From positions 1-25,195 of the forward strand of contig DATCIA010000020.1 in assembly GCA_036508075.1 (NCBI GenBank): a stretch of 25,195 nucleotides of DNA. The letters are read 5' to 3'. The DNA comes from PALSA-660 sp036508075. GTDB taxonomy: Bacteria > Actinomycetota > Coriobacteriia > Anaerosomatales > PALSA-660. The position numbers and the translations under genes are program-made. Positions 14,287 through 23,085 of this stretch are shown in pieces. The number at the start of each line of letters is the position of its first letter. Positions within the stretch are counted from its first letter, which is position 1. The notes under the pieces were generated by a model. The model was given only the letters and a program-made list of their open reading frames with translations. It was not told where the DNA came from and searched no databases.

Positions 14287-15480
14287 ATGAGCATGGACAA
14301 GGTCAAGAAGTACCTGTCCGTCATCGTCGTTCTCGCTATCGTGGCGCTGGCTGTCACGGGCTGCGGCGGCACGACGGGTACCAGCACGAAGGGCGTCGTG
14401 ATCACGATCGGCATCGGGGCACCGCTCACTGACGGCGCGGTCCCGCAGGGCAAGGGCATGGTGCGCGGCACCAACCTCGCCGTTTCGCAGGCCAACGCGT
14501 CGCAGGAAGTCAAGGATCTCGGCATCGTCATCAAGACCCTCGAAGGCGACGACAAGGGCGACCCGACCACGGGCGGCAACGTTGCCACCCAGTTCGCGTC
14601 CAACCCGAGCCTCGTCGGCGTCATGGGTACCCTGAACTCGGGTGTCACCCGTGTCGCGGTCAAGATCTACAACGTCGCGAACATCGTCCAGGTCTCGCCG
14701 GCCAACACGGCCGTCGACCTGACCCAGATGGGCATGACCAACTACTTCCGCGTGTGTTCGATCGACTCGGTCCAGGGTCCCGTCGCCGCCGACTATGCGT
14801 TCAAGGTCGCCGGCAAGACCGCTGCGTACGTGGTCGATGACTCGACCGTGTACGGCGCCGGCCTGGCCGACGCGTGGGAGGGTCAGTTCAAGACCGACGG
14901 CGGCACCGTTGCCGGTCGCGAGAAGACCAGCGACAAGGACACCGACTTCAAGGCCCTCGTCTCCAAGATCAAGGCTGCCAACGTGCAGATCGTCTACTAC
15001 GGCGGCATGTACAACTCCGGCGCTCTGCTCTCCAAGCAGATGAAGGAGGGTGGCGTCAAGGTCCCGCTGATGGGCGGGGACGGCATGTTCGATCCCGAGT
15101 TCATCAAGCTCGCCGGTGCTGCGAACGCTGAGGGCGACCTCGCCACTTCCGTAGGCCTCCCCATCGACAAGGCGCCGGGTGGCGTCAAGTTCCTCGCCGA
15201 CTACAAGGCCGCGTATCCGAGCGAAGCTCCTGCCGCATACGACGCCTACTCCTACGACGCCGCGAACGTGATCATCAAGGCGATCGTCGAAGTCGCGAAG
15301 AGCATGGGTGCCGACAAGGTGACCACCACCGAAGGCAAGAAGGCCATCATCGCGGCCGTCGCGAAGACCGACTTCGAGGGCGTCACCGGCAAGGTCCAGT
15401 TCGACAAGAACGGCGACACCACCAACAAGGCCATCACCGTCTACGCGGTCAAGGGCGGCGTGTGGGTCCCCGTTCAGTAG
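14287..15480 (+). CDS. livJ: Branched-chain amino-acid-type ABC importer, substrate-binding lipoprotein
   Basis: A 397-residue periplasmic-type binding protein of the LivJ/LivK (type I fold) family, anchored by lipid: a hydrophobic signal ends in AVTGC (Cys26). The mature part starts with the family strand VITIGIGAPLTDGAVPQGKGM, followed by GVMGTLNSGVTR, a first-lobe Asp/Ser ligand region and PAAYDAYSYDAANVIIKAI near the C-terminal hinge. The ATG at 14287 lies six bases after GGAGG. A ~300-base leader follows the upstream terminator. It is the first gene of a complete liv operon. Substrate is most likely Leu/Ile/Val, but LivJ homologues also take amides, urea or aromatic acids, so the gene symbol denotes family, not proven substrate. 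Confidence 0.88.
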   Translation: MSMDKVKKYLSVIVVLAIVALAVTGCGGTTGTSTKGVVITIGIGAPLTDGAVPQGKGMVRGTNLAVSQANASQEVKDLGIVIKTLEGDDKGDPTTGGNVATQFASNPSLVGVMGTLNSGVTRVAVKIYNVANIVQVSPANTAVDLTQMGMTNYFRVCSIDSVQGPVAADYAFKVAGKTAAYVVDDSTVYGAGLADAWEGQFKTDGGTVAGREKTSDKDTDFKALVSKIKAANVQIVYYGGMYNSGALLSKQMKEGGVKVPLMGGDGMFDPEFIKLAGAANAEGDLATSVGLPIDKAPGGVKFLADYKAAYPSEAPAAYDAYSYDAANVIIKAIVEVAKSMGADKVTTTEGKKAIIAAVAKTDFEGVTGKVQFDKNGDTTNKAITVYAVKGGVWVPVQ

Positions 15481-15525
15481 CACTGACCAGCAACGACAGG
15501 TTCGAGACCTCGCAATAGCGGGGTG

Positions 15526-15568
15526 TGTGACCCGGGCGGGCGCGGTTTGCGCGCCCGCCCGGGTCACG
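15526..15568 (+). terminator. GC-rich hairpin between livJ and livH (attenuator or mRNA stabiliser)
   Basis: Arms 15528-15543 and 15551-15566 are perfectly complementary over 16 bases, and about three more pairs can form at the ends, with a small GTTTG loop. No T-run follows. In binding-protein operons such stems protect the upstream mRNA or stop part of transcription, so that the binding protein is made in excess over the membrane parts. Confidence 0.75.
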
Positions 15569-15639
15569 ACTCGGCCCTGTGCAGGGCATGAGCCCCTGCC
15601 ACTATCCGGCTCGCGTTATTCGACCTCCGGGAGCTCCGC

Positions 15640-16626
15640 TTGTTCACCTTCTCGTACCTGCTGGAGCAGATGATCAACGGCATCACGCTGGGCGGGTTGT
15701 ACGCCTTGGTCGCCCTTGGCTACACCCTCGTCTATGGCATCCTGCTCATCATCAACTTCGCGCACAGCGAGCTGTTCATGGCCGGTGGCTATGTCGGCCT
15801 TGCCGTGCTCAAGTTGCTGTCCGACCCGGCTATTGCCAAGGGACCGCTCGCGTTCCTCGTGCCGGTGCAATCGTTCTTCAACACGGCGGGGATTGGCTTC
15901 GTGTGCCTCATCGTGCTCACGTTCCTCATCTCCGCCATCTTGGTCGGCCTGCTCGGGATGGCGATCGAGCGCTTCGCCTACCGGCCGCTGCGGCACGCGC
16001 CGCGACTCGCGCCGCTGATCTCGGCGATCGGAGTCTCGATCTTCCTGCAGAACGCCGTACTGCTGTGGGTCGACAGCAAGCAGCTGCCGTACACCCGCGT
16101 GGATGGCAGCTCGTTCGTACCTTCCTCGACGGCGTTCACCGTCGGCGGCGTGAAGGTCTACACGATGCAGGTATTCATCATCGTCACCACGCTGGTGCTC
16201 CTGCTGTTCCTCGACACCTTCGTGTCGAAGACGCGCATCGGCAAGGCCATGCGTGCCACCTCGCAGGACCGCGAAGCTGCGGGCCTCATGGGGATCAATA
16301 TCAACAGCGTCATCACGCTGGCCTTCTTCATCGGACCCGCCTTGGGCGCCGTCGCCGGTGTGTTCAACGGCATGTACTACGGGTCGGTGAAGTTCAACAT
16401 GGGCTTCATCCCCGGCATCAAGTCGTTCACGGCCGCCGTCATCGGTGGCATCGGCAACCTTCGAGGGGCCATGCTCGGCGGCTTCCTCCTTGGGATCGTC
16501 GAGTCCTTGGCGAGCGGGTTCATCTCGAACGCCTACCGGGACGTGATCGCCTTCATCGTGCTGATTCTCGTGCTCATCTTCCGTCCGGGCGGTCTGCTCG
16601 GCGAAGCCGTCGCGGAGAAGGTGTAG
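15640..16626 (+). CDS. livH: ABC importer permease, LivH type
   Basis: A 328-residue inner-membrane permease with about eight membrane segments. It starts with the LivH hallmark QMINGITLGGLYALVALGY, then NFAHSELFMAGGYV. The ATPase-contact loop is AMRATSQDREAAGLMGININ. The C-terminal part includes VIGGIGNLRGAMLGGFLLGI. The start is TTG at 15640 with GGGAG seven bases upstream; the next ATG (15670) would remove the first ten residues and has no better ribosome site. It forms a heterodimer with the LivM-type permease encoded three bases downstream. Confidence 0.9.
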   Translation: MFTFSYLLEQMINGITLGGLYALVALGYTLVYGILLIINFAHSELFMAGGYVGLAVLKLLSDPAIAKGPLAFLVPVQSFFNTAGIGFVCLIVLTFLISAILVGLLGMAIERFAYRPLRHAPRLAPLISAIGVSIFLQNAVLLWVDSKQLPYTRVDGSSFVPSSTAFTVGGVKVYTMQVFIIVTTLVLLLFLDTFVSKTRIGKAMRATSQDREAAGLMGININSVITLAFFIGPALGAVAGVFNGMYYGSVKFNMGFIPGIKSFTAAVIGGIGNLRGAMLGGFLLGIVESLASGFISNAYRDVIAFIVLILVLIFRPGGLLGEAVAEKV

Positions 16627-16629
16627 CCG

Positions 16630-17820
16630 ATGACAACTACCAAGACACCCAAGGTCACGACCAAGCGCGCTGCGATGCCTCGCAAGACGCTCCTGCTGTG
16701 GGTCGCTCTCGCACTCGCACTGATCATCGTCCCCGTGGTCCTACAGGCCGCGACGGGGCTCGGTTTCTTCGTCCGCATCCTCGTCGTCGTCGGTATCTGG
16801 GTCCTGCTGGCGCTCGGCCTCAACATCGTGGTCGGCTACGCGGGGCTTCTCGACCTGGGGTATATCGCGTTCTACGCGATGGGCGCCTATGCGGGCGTCC
16901 TTCTCGGCCAACTCGTGTCCGGGACCGTCGGCGGCGCCACCTACTGGCTCATGCTGATACCCGCGGCACTTGTTGGAGCTTTGACGGGCCTTGCACTCGG
17001 ATTCCCGGTCCTGAAGCTCAGAGGCGACTACCTCGCGATCGTCACACTCGGATTCGGCGAGATCGTGCGCATCTGCCTCAACAACGACCTCTTCGGGCTG
17101 TCGAACGGCGCCACGGGACTTCCCCGCGGGGTCGAGGTGATGGTTCCGCCCTGGCCGTCGCAGTGGCTCATGGACAACGTCCGCTTCCCGACCCCGATAG
17201 GCGAGTTCGTGTTCACGACCAACCTCTTCTGGTACTTCGCCGTGCTGATGCTGATCATCGGTGCGATCGTCATGATCCGTCGCCTGGACAACTCGAGGCT
17301 CGGTCGCGCCTGGGTCGCGATGCGCGAGAACGAAGTGGCGGCAGCGGCGTGCGGCGTCAACATCCGGACCCAGAAGCTGTGGGCATTCGCCCTCGGCGCC
17401 ATGTCCGGAGGCATCGCGGGAGTCACGTTCGCCTACGTGCAGCAGTTCATCTCGCCCGAGTCGTTCACGTTCATGGAGTCGGTGTTCGTCGTCTGCATCG
17501 TCGTGCTCGGAGGCATGGGCTCGATCCCGGGCGTCATCGTCGGCGCGCTGCTCATCCGCGGGATCCCGGAACTCATCCAGGGATTGATCGTCGCGGGTGT
17601 AGTCCAGGTCTCCGGCGACGCTTCGTCGGCGATCACCGGATACCGGTTTCTCGTCTTCGGACTGCTCATGGTCATCATGATGGCGGTGCGACCACAGGGC
17701 ATCATCCCGAGCAAACGTCGCGCGCGAGAACTCCATCCTGACGACCAACGTGCCCTCAACGAAGAGGACATGCAGCTGTGGGATACCACGAACCGTGACA
17801 TCTCCCCCGACGACGTCTGA
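16630..17820 (+). CDS. livM: ABC importer permease, LivM type
   Basis: A 396-residue inner-membrane permease with about ten membrane segments after a basic N-terminus. LivM marks are LGLNIVVGYAGLLDLGYIAFYAMGAY in the first third (read across residues ~62-87), LKLRGDYLAIVTLGFGEI, the ATPase-contact loop VAMRENEVAAAACGVNIR and VLGGMGSIPGVIVGA. It has a ~40-residue hydrophilic C-terminal tail, longer than many homologues. The ATG is three bases after the livH stop. It pairs with LivH to form the channel. Confidence 0.9.
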   Translation: MTTTKTPKVTTKRAAMPRKTLLLWVALALALIIVPVVLQAATGLGFFVRILVVVGIWVLLALGLNIVVGYAGLLDLGYIAFYAMGAYAGVLLGQLVSGTVGGATYWLMLIPAALVGALTGLALGFPVLKLRGDYLAIVTLGFGEIVRICLNNDLFGLSNGATGLPRGVEVMVPPWPSQWLMDNVRFPTPIGEFVFTTNLFWYFAVLMLIIGAIVMIRRLDNSRLGRAWVAMRENEVAAAACGVNIRTQKLWAFALGAMSGGIAGVTFAYVQQFISPESFTFMESVFVVCIVVLGGMGSIPGVIVGALLIRGIPELIQGLIVAGVVQVSGDASSAITGYRFLVFGLLMVIMMAVRPQGIIPSKRRARELHPDDQRALNEEDMQLWDTTNRDISPDDV

Positions 17821-17834
17821 TCGGAGTAGAGACT

Positions 17835-18627
17835 TTGAGCGTCATCCAGGCTAGCAAAGTGACCATGATGTTCGGGGGCCTCCGGGCCGTCTCGAACGTC
17901 GATCTGCACATCGACGAGGGAGAGATCGTCGCTCTTATCGGCCCCAACGGCGCCGGCAAGACGACCTTCTTCAACCTCATGACGGGCATCTACAGGCCCA
18001 CCGAGGGATCCGTCACCTTCGACGGCGTGGAGCTGGGCGGGAAGAAGCCGCACGAGGTGTGCAAGATGGGCATCGCGCGCACGTTCCAGAACATCAGGCT
18101 CTTCGCCAACATGACCACGCTCGAGAACGTGATGGTCGGACGGCACAGCCGCTCGACCGCCGGCCCTCTGGGCGCCGTGTTGCGCACCGCCGCGTTCAAG
18201 CGCGAGGAGCAGCACACGGTCGACGAGGCGCTCATCCGGCTCCGGTTCGTGGGGCTGGCGGGCAAGGCCAACGAGCTTGCGATGAACCTGCCCTACGGCG
18301 ACCAGCGCCGTCTCGAGATCGCGCGCGCGCTTGCCACCGAGCCCAAGCTCATCCTGCTCGACGAGCCGGCGGCAGGCATGAACCCGCACGAGAGTCACGA
18401 GCTCACCCGTCTGATCGGGCAGATCCGTGACTCGGGCGTGACCGTGCTGCTGATCGAACATGACATGAAGGTAGTCATGGATATCGCTGACCGGATCTAC
18501 GTGCTGGACTTCGGAGAGCTGATCGCGCAGGGCAAGCCCGCGGAGATCCAGCGTGACCCGAAGGTGATCGAGGCGTACCTGGGCAAGGGCGCCGAGGCAA
18601 TGATGGCCCAGGCGGCGGGCGGAACCG

Positions 18628-18635
<8 letters not shown>
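17835..18635 (+). CDS. livG: ABC importer ATPase, LivG type
   Basis: A 266-residue ATPase. Walker A is GPNGAGKTT near residues 36-44, the Q-loop is ARTFQNIRLF, the signature is the LivG form LPYGDQRRLEIARAL, and Walker B is LILLDEPAAGMNP followed by the switch His in LLIEHDM. The start is TTG at 17835 with GGAG a few bases upstream; the first residues (SVIQASKVTMMFGGL) align with the usual LivG start. It ends with an 8-base overlap with the next ATPase gene. It powers import with LivF. Confidence 0.93.
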
Positions 18636-19350
<715 letters not shown>

Positions 19351-19374
19351 GCACCCTGCCAGATGTTCGAACTC

Positions 19375-19404
19375 GAAGGGCGCCGGCAACGGCGCCCTTC
19401 TGTT
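19375..19404 (+). terminator. Terminator after the liv operon
   Basis: A perfect 10-base stem, GAAGGGCGCC (19375-19384) with GGCGCCCTTC (19391-19400), and a 6-base loop, followed by a short T-containing tail. The stretch from 19405 to the end of the convergent NADH dehydrogenase gene (19529) holds nothing else I can recognise. Confidence 0.75.
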
Positions 19405-19528
19405 CGTCCGGCTCCGGGGCCGTCTCTGCGCGAGGCTCGTGCTTCGGCCGAGCCACAGGGCGGTCTCGGCCGGCACTCGCAATCGCGCCGAGCCGGCTCC
19501 GGAGCCGTCCTCTGGTTGCGCGGGTTGG

Positions 19529-20800
19529 CTACCGCCTCAGTCTCAGCATCTGGACGGTCCGCTTCCAGGCCAGGCGGTACGAACCGACTCCGAGCCAGTA
19601 GACGATGTAGGTGAGGCGCTTCATGAAGATGGCGAACCAGCCCGAGACGTTGAAGCCGAACATCCAGCCGACGCCCCAGCCGGGACCGACACTGACGAAC
19701 TCGCCGTGCATGTTGGGCACGAAGGGCTTGGGCTCGAGGCCGCGGGCCTCGCCGAGGACGGAGACGGCTGCGTGCTCGGCCTCCCGGATGGCGAACTGGG
19801 CGAGCATCGGCAGGACATGGTTGTCCTTGGGGTCGCGGAAGGCTGCGACGTCTCCGACGGCGTAGATGGCCTCGGTGCCCATGGCCTTCAGTGTCGGGTC
19901 GATGGCGAGGCGTCCCGAGCGCTCGCACATCAACTGCCACGAGATCGCATCGGGGTCGGCCTTCGCTCCGCCGGCCCACACGAGCACGGGTGACGGCACG
20001 TCGACGCCGCCTTCGAGGTGCGCGGTCGTGTCGTCCACCCCGATCAGCTTCCGGCCCATCTGCACCCGGACGCCCATCTTCTCGAGCCGCCTGCGCGCGC
20101 GCGCCCGCTGGCCCACGGGCAGGTCGTAGAGGATGTCCGAGCGCGCCTCGATCAAGGTCATGGTGAGCTCGTGGGGGTCGTGCCCGGCCCGCCGGATCAT
20201 AGGGGGGAGCCGCTTCGCGATCGTGCCGATGATCTCGACGCCGGTCGCTCCGCCGCCCACGACCGTCACGGCGAGCGCCCGGTGCTTGGCCTCCGGGTCC
20301 GTCAGCCTCGCGGCGTACCCGAACTGCTTCTCGATGGCGCGCTGGAGCTTCATCGCGTCGGCGACCGACCACATGGTGATCGCGTGCTCGGCCAGGCCGG
20401 GGATCGGCGGTATCGAGGCGATAGCCCCTGTCGCAATGACCAGCCGCCAGTAGGGGATGGTGGCGACCGGAGCGCCGCGCGGCCCGACCCGGATGGCGTT
20501 GTCCTCAGGCATCACGTGGTCGAGTCGCTGATGGACCACCTTGATCGGCAGTCCGCGCAGCACGTCGGCGTACCACAGCTCGGCGAACTGGGGCCGTGCG
20601 GTGCCAGCCGCCACGAGATCGAGCTCCGAGAGTGCCTGCTGGTACGGACGCGGGTCGACGAGCACGACCTCCACCCCGTCGGACGGCCGCATCCGGTTGA
20701 CGAGCGTCACCGCGAATGTGAGCCCGGCGTAGCCGCCTCCGACGACGACCACGCGTCGCGGATGGTTCGGGTCGAGTGAGAGCGGGTCGACAGATTCCAC
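19529..20800 (-). CDS. ndh: Type II NADH dehydrogenase (NDH-2)
   Basis: A 423-residue FAD enzyme that passes electrons from NADH to membrane quinone without pumping protons. The FAD dinucleotide fold is VVVVGGGYAGLTFA (17-30), the NAD(P)H fold is VTVVGGGATGVEI (178-190), and the second FAD contact is AIYAVGDVAAF (311-321). The C-terminal ~45 residues are aromatic and basic (WMFGFNVSGWFAIF, then YIVYWLGVGSY), fit to dock on the membrane surface. GTG start at 20800 with AGGAGG seven bases upstream. A Rex-like operator lies directly upstream, which fits control by the NADH/NAD+ ratio. It could instead be a related sulfide:quinone-type oxidoreductase, but the typical paired SQR cysteines are not seen. 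Confidence 0.85.
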   Translation of the reverse strand: MESVDPLSLDPNHPRRVVVVGGGYAGLTFAVTLVNRMRPSDGVEVVLVDPRPYQQALSELDLVAAGTARPQFAELWYADVLRGLPIKVVHQRLDHVMPEDNAIRVGPRGAPVATIPYWRLVIATGAIASIPPIPGLAEHAITMWSVADAMKLQRAIEKQFGYAARLTDPEAKHRALAVTVVGGGATGVEIIGTIAKRLPPMIRRAGHDPHELTMTLIEARSDILYDLPVGQRARARRRLEKMGVRVQMGRKLIGVDDTTAHLEGGVDVPSPVLVWAGGAKADPDAISWQLMCERSGRLAIDPTLKAMGTEAIYAVGDVAAFRDPKDNHVLPMLAQFAIREAEHAAVSVLGEARGLEPKPFVPNMHGEFVSVGPGWGVGWMFGFNVSGWFAIFMKRLTYIVYWLGVGSYRLAWKRTVQMLRLRR

Positions 20801-20818
20801 GGTCGCACCTCCTGCGCC

Positions 20819-20836
20819 TCGTGAGTGTATTCACAA
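20819..20836. promoter_or_regulatory. Rex-like operator upstream of ndh
   Basis: Read on the minus strand, this 18-base site is TTGTGAATACACTCACGA. The Rex (NADH-sensing repressor) consensus is TTGTGAA-N4-TTCACAA: the left half matches 7 of 7 and the right half 5 of 7. A -10-like TACACT (20829-20824) lies inside it and a TTGGAG -35-like hexamer at 20850-20845 (spacing 15, short). Binding would block transcription of the NADH dehydrogenase gene. No rex gene is in the window. Confidence 0.5.
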
Positions 20837-20907
20837 TCAGTATGCTCCAACGCGCGACCACTTGGACGGGGGCGAGGGCCGAACGGGCACCGGCCGCGCG
20901 TGGACGC

Positions 20908-21834
20908 CTATACCTGCTCGATGCGCATCAGCACCCAGTCGAGGGTCGGGTCGTTCATCTGCACGCCGCAGTAGGCGCACTTCACGTAGTTGCCGTCGGT
21001 CACCGGGGCGCCACAGTTCGGACACTTCTGGATCGAGGCGTCGGCCTTGGTCTTCGCGCCGGACTTGCGCATGAACGTCCAGTACTCCTGGAACTCGCGG
21101 GGCGTCTTGCCGTCTCCCAGCTCCGCCGGGTTGACGATCTCCTTGGTGACCTCGTTGATCGTGTAGTCGATGCAGATGGCCGTGATGAGCAGCTTGACGG
21201 CGTCGAAGTCGCCCTCGCGGGTCACCTCGACCGGGTGCATCTCGGTGATGTGCACGTTGCCCAACATGTTGATCGTGCCGTTGAGCACGTACTCCTTCAC
21301 GCCGTTCTGCAGCACCGTGAACTGCTGGTCGGCCAGGAACCGGCGGACCGGCTCCATGTCGCGCGCCATCCACGCGTACTGGATGGCGATGAACATCTCG
21401 TTGACCCGACCGAGGAACAGCTCCTCGCTGAAGTCGGGGTCGCTCGCCTTGATCGGCGCGTAGGGATCGCCGGACATCGGCGGCAGCGTGCCGCCCGCGG
21501 GACCACCGGACGTTGTGGGAGACCACGTTGCGCCGCCGCGTCCCTTGGTGATCGCCGGGATGACCACGAACCAGATCACCAGCACGACGATGACGATCAC
21601 GAACCACGGCAGGTCGCCGCCACCGGTCGAGCCGCCGATCAGCCCGCCGAGGAATCCACCGCCGAACGATCCTCCGCCGATCGAACCGCCGCCGAAGGAG
21701 CCGCCCCCCGAGAAGCCGCCCACCTGGCCGCCGCCCGCGCGGGCGAGGGCGATCGTCGGCACCAGAAGCGCCGCCATGACCGCTGCAAGGCAGGTGGCGA
21801 CGGTGATGCAAAGGCGTGTGGCCCTGCGTGTCAT
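20908..21834 (-). CDS. Tim44-like domain membrane protein with zinc ribbon (paralogue 1)
   Basis: A 308-residue protein. It has a signal-like hydrophobic N-terminus (to ~32, ALARA), a Gly/Ser/Phe repeat tract (about 34-73), a membrane segment (about 75-96), a Tim44-like alpha/beta domain (about 128-260) and a C-terminal zinc ribbon (CPNC 271-274, CAYC 286-289) followed by DPTLDWVLMRIEQ. Tim44-like domains act at membranes and bind protein or lipid partners. The ATG at 21834 lies five bases after the stop of the SPFH gene, so the two are co-translated. Residues SDPDFSEELFLGRVNEMF match SDPDFEVDGFYERVAEMF in the other Tim44-like protein at the far side of the SPFH gene, showing that they are paralogues. 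Confidence 0.8.
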   Translation of the reverse strand: MTRRATRLCITVATCLAAVMAALLVPTIALARAGGGQVGGFSGGGSFGGGSIGGGSFGGGFLGGLIGGSTGGGDLPWFVIVIVVLVIWFVVIPAITKGRGGATWSPTTSGGPAGGTLPPMSGDPYAPIKASDPDFSEELFLGRVNEMFIAIQYAWMARDMEPVRRFLADQQFTVLQNGVKEYVLNGTINMLGNVHITEMHPVEVTREGDFDAVKLLITAICIDYTINEVTKEIVNPAELGDGKTPREFQEYWTFMRKSGAKTKADASIQKCPNCGAPVTDGNYVKCAYCGVQMNDPTLDWVLMRIEQV

Positions 21835-21839
21835 GGCGC

Positions 21840-22946
21840 CTACTCGACCTTCTCGCCGCACTCGGGGCAGAACTTCGCACCGGCGGCCAGCTCGGCGCCG
21901 CACTTGGCGCAGGTCTTCTCGAGAGGCTCGCCGCACTCGGGGCAGAACTTAGCATCGGCATCGGCCTGCGCGCCGCACTTGGGACACGTGACCGTGGCGA
22001 CCGCAGCCGCACCGGCGGCGACATCGGCCTGTGCGGCCTCCTGGGCGGCCTGCTGCACCTGTCCGGACTGGATGCCTCCCGCGACCGCCTGGCCGATGCC
22101 GGCTCCCACGAACAGGCCCGCCATCGCCGTGCCGTCGCCGCCCTGCTTCATGCCCTCGGCAGCGCCGAACATCGCCTCGGTCTGCGCCGCGGCCATGTAG
22201 CGCGGGTCGCCCGCGAGCCGCATCTTCGCCATGCGGTCCTTGAGGTCGATCAGGCGCATGCGGTCGGCCTCGTCCATGTTGACGAGGAAGTCCTCGATGC
22301 GGGTGATGGCCAGTCCGAAGTTCTCGAGGTAGGCCACCGCGTCCGCGACGATCGTCTTCTCGAACTCGAGCGTATAGGTGCCGTCGGTCACGTCGAGCAG
22401 CGACCACTTCTCGGCCTTCATCTTGCCGAAGACGGTGGCGCGCAGGATCTTGGTCAGTTGGTCCTTGATGGAGTCGATGATGAGGTCGTTGCTGTAGGTC
22501 GTCTGCGTGCCGATCAGGTTGAGGATCAGCTTCGCCGGGTCGACGCAGCGGTAGACGAACTCCCCGAACACGCCGCAGCGGATGGCCTCGCCCGTCGCCG
22601 GGTCCTCGACCTCACCCAGGCTCCCGCCGAACTTGTTGTTCGGGAACTCGCGTGACGAGACGAAGTACAGTTCCGCCATCAGCACGTTGCCGCCGGTGAA
22701 CGAGTCGATGAGCCCTCCGAGGAAGGGGATCTGGGCACCGTCGAGCTTGTGCTGGCCGCCCGGCAGGTATCCGACGATCTGGCCCTGCTTCACGAAGTAG
22801 GCCCACTCATCCGGCTGCACGGTGAGCACCGACAGCATGCGGATGTTGGTCTCCGGCCACTTGTAGACGACCAAGTCCTTGCTGGAGTCGGGACGGGCGA
22901 TGAACTGCTGCTGTACCTCGCCCTTGAAGCCGTCGAAAAGGCCCAT
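21840..22946 (-). CDS. SPFH-domain (YdjI/virion-core-like) protein with two zinc ribbons
   Basis: A 368-residue protein of the YdjI-type SPFH (band 7) family. It begins with MGLFDGFKGEVQQQFIARPD, typical of the group, and has no membrane segment; the SPFH fold spans roughly residues 25-240. A Gly/Ala/Gln-rich stretch (about 255-318) and two C-terminal zinc ribbons follow (CPKC...CPEC, about 321-337, and CAKC...CPEC, about 346-362). ATG at 22946 with AAAGGTGA upstream. In Bacillus subtilis YdjI is recruited to the membrane by zinc-ribbon partners and is linked to the PspA-type envelope stress response; no PspA is encoded here. The two flanking Tim44-like zinc-ribbon proteins are the likely membrane partners. 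Confidence 0.85.
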   Translation of the reverse strand: MGLFDGFKGEVQQQFIARPDSSKDLVVYKWPETNIRMLSVLTVQPDEWAYFVKQGQIVGYLPGGQHKLDGAQIPFLGGLIDSFTGGNVLMAELYFVSSREFPNNKFGGSLGEVEDPATGEAIRCGVFGEFVYRCVDPAKLILNLIGTQTTYSNDLIIDSIKDQLTKILRATVFGKMKAEKWSLLDVTDGTYTLEFEKTIVADAVAYLENFGLAITRIEDFLVNMDEADRMRLIDLKDRMAKMRLAGDPRYMAAAQTEAMFGAAEGMKQGGDGTAMAGLFVGAGIGQAVAGGIQSGQVQQAAQEAAQADVAAGAAAVATVTCPKCGAQADADAKFCPECGEPLEKTCAKCGAELAAGAKFCPECGEKVE

Positions 22947-23038
22947 GGTCCGTCACCTTTCGTCGTTGCGTTCGACCGTGGCGTCGCGCACTGCGCGCTG
23001 CACCCCGAAGGCAGTATTCCCCCTTTGCCCGAGTCTCG

Positions 23039-23067
23039 ATTGTCGGGCCGTCACGCGAAGCGGTCAA
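23039..23067 (-). promoter_or_regulatory. Putative promoter of the SPFH/Tim44-like operon
   Basis: On the minus strand TTGACC (23067-23062) and GACAAT (23044-23039) are separated by exactly 17 bases, a good sigma-70-type match. Transcription would start near 23032, leaving an ~85-base leader. If real, the SPFH gene has its own promoter besides any read-through from the upstream Tim44-like gene. Confidence 0.45.
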
Positions 23068-23085
23068 CGCCCCCGCGCACCGCGC

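Noticed and set aside
15579..17741. 720-codon plus-strand open frame across livH and livM
   Set aside because: His/Arg-rich shifted-frame shadow; the two permeases in the other frames have full family motifs and ribosome sites.
18280..18345. LivG signature lacks the usual LSGG (reads LPYGDQ)
   Set aside because: This is the normal form of the signature in LivG-type ATPases, not a degenerate site.
21640..21740. DNA tandem repeat
   Set aside because: The periodicity comes from Gly-rich codons of the Tim44-like protein; the DNA units are not exact and belong to the coding sequence.
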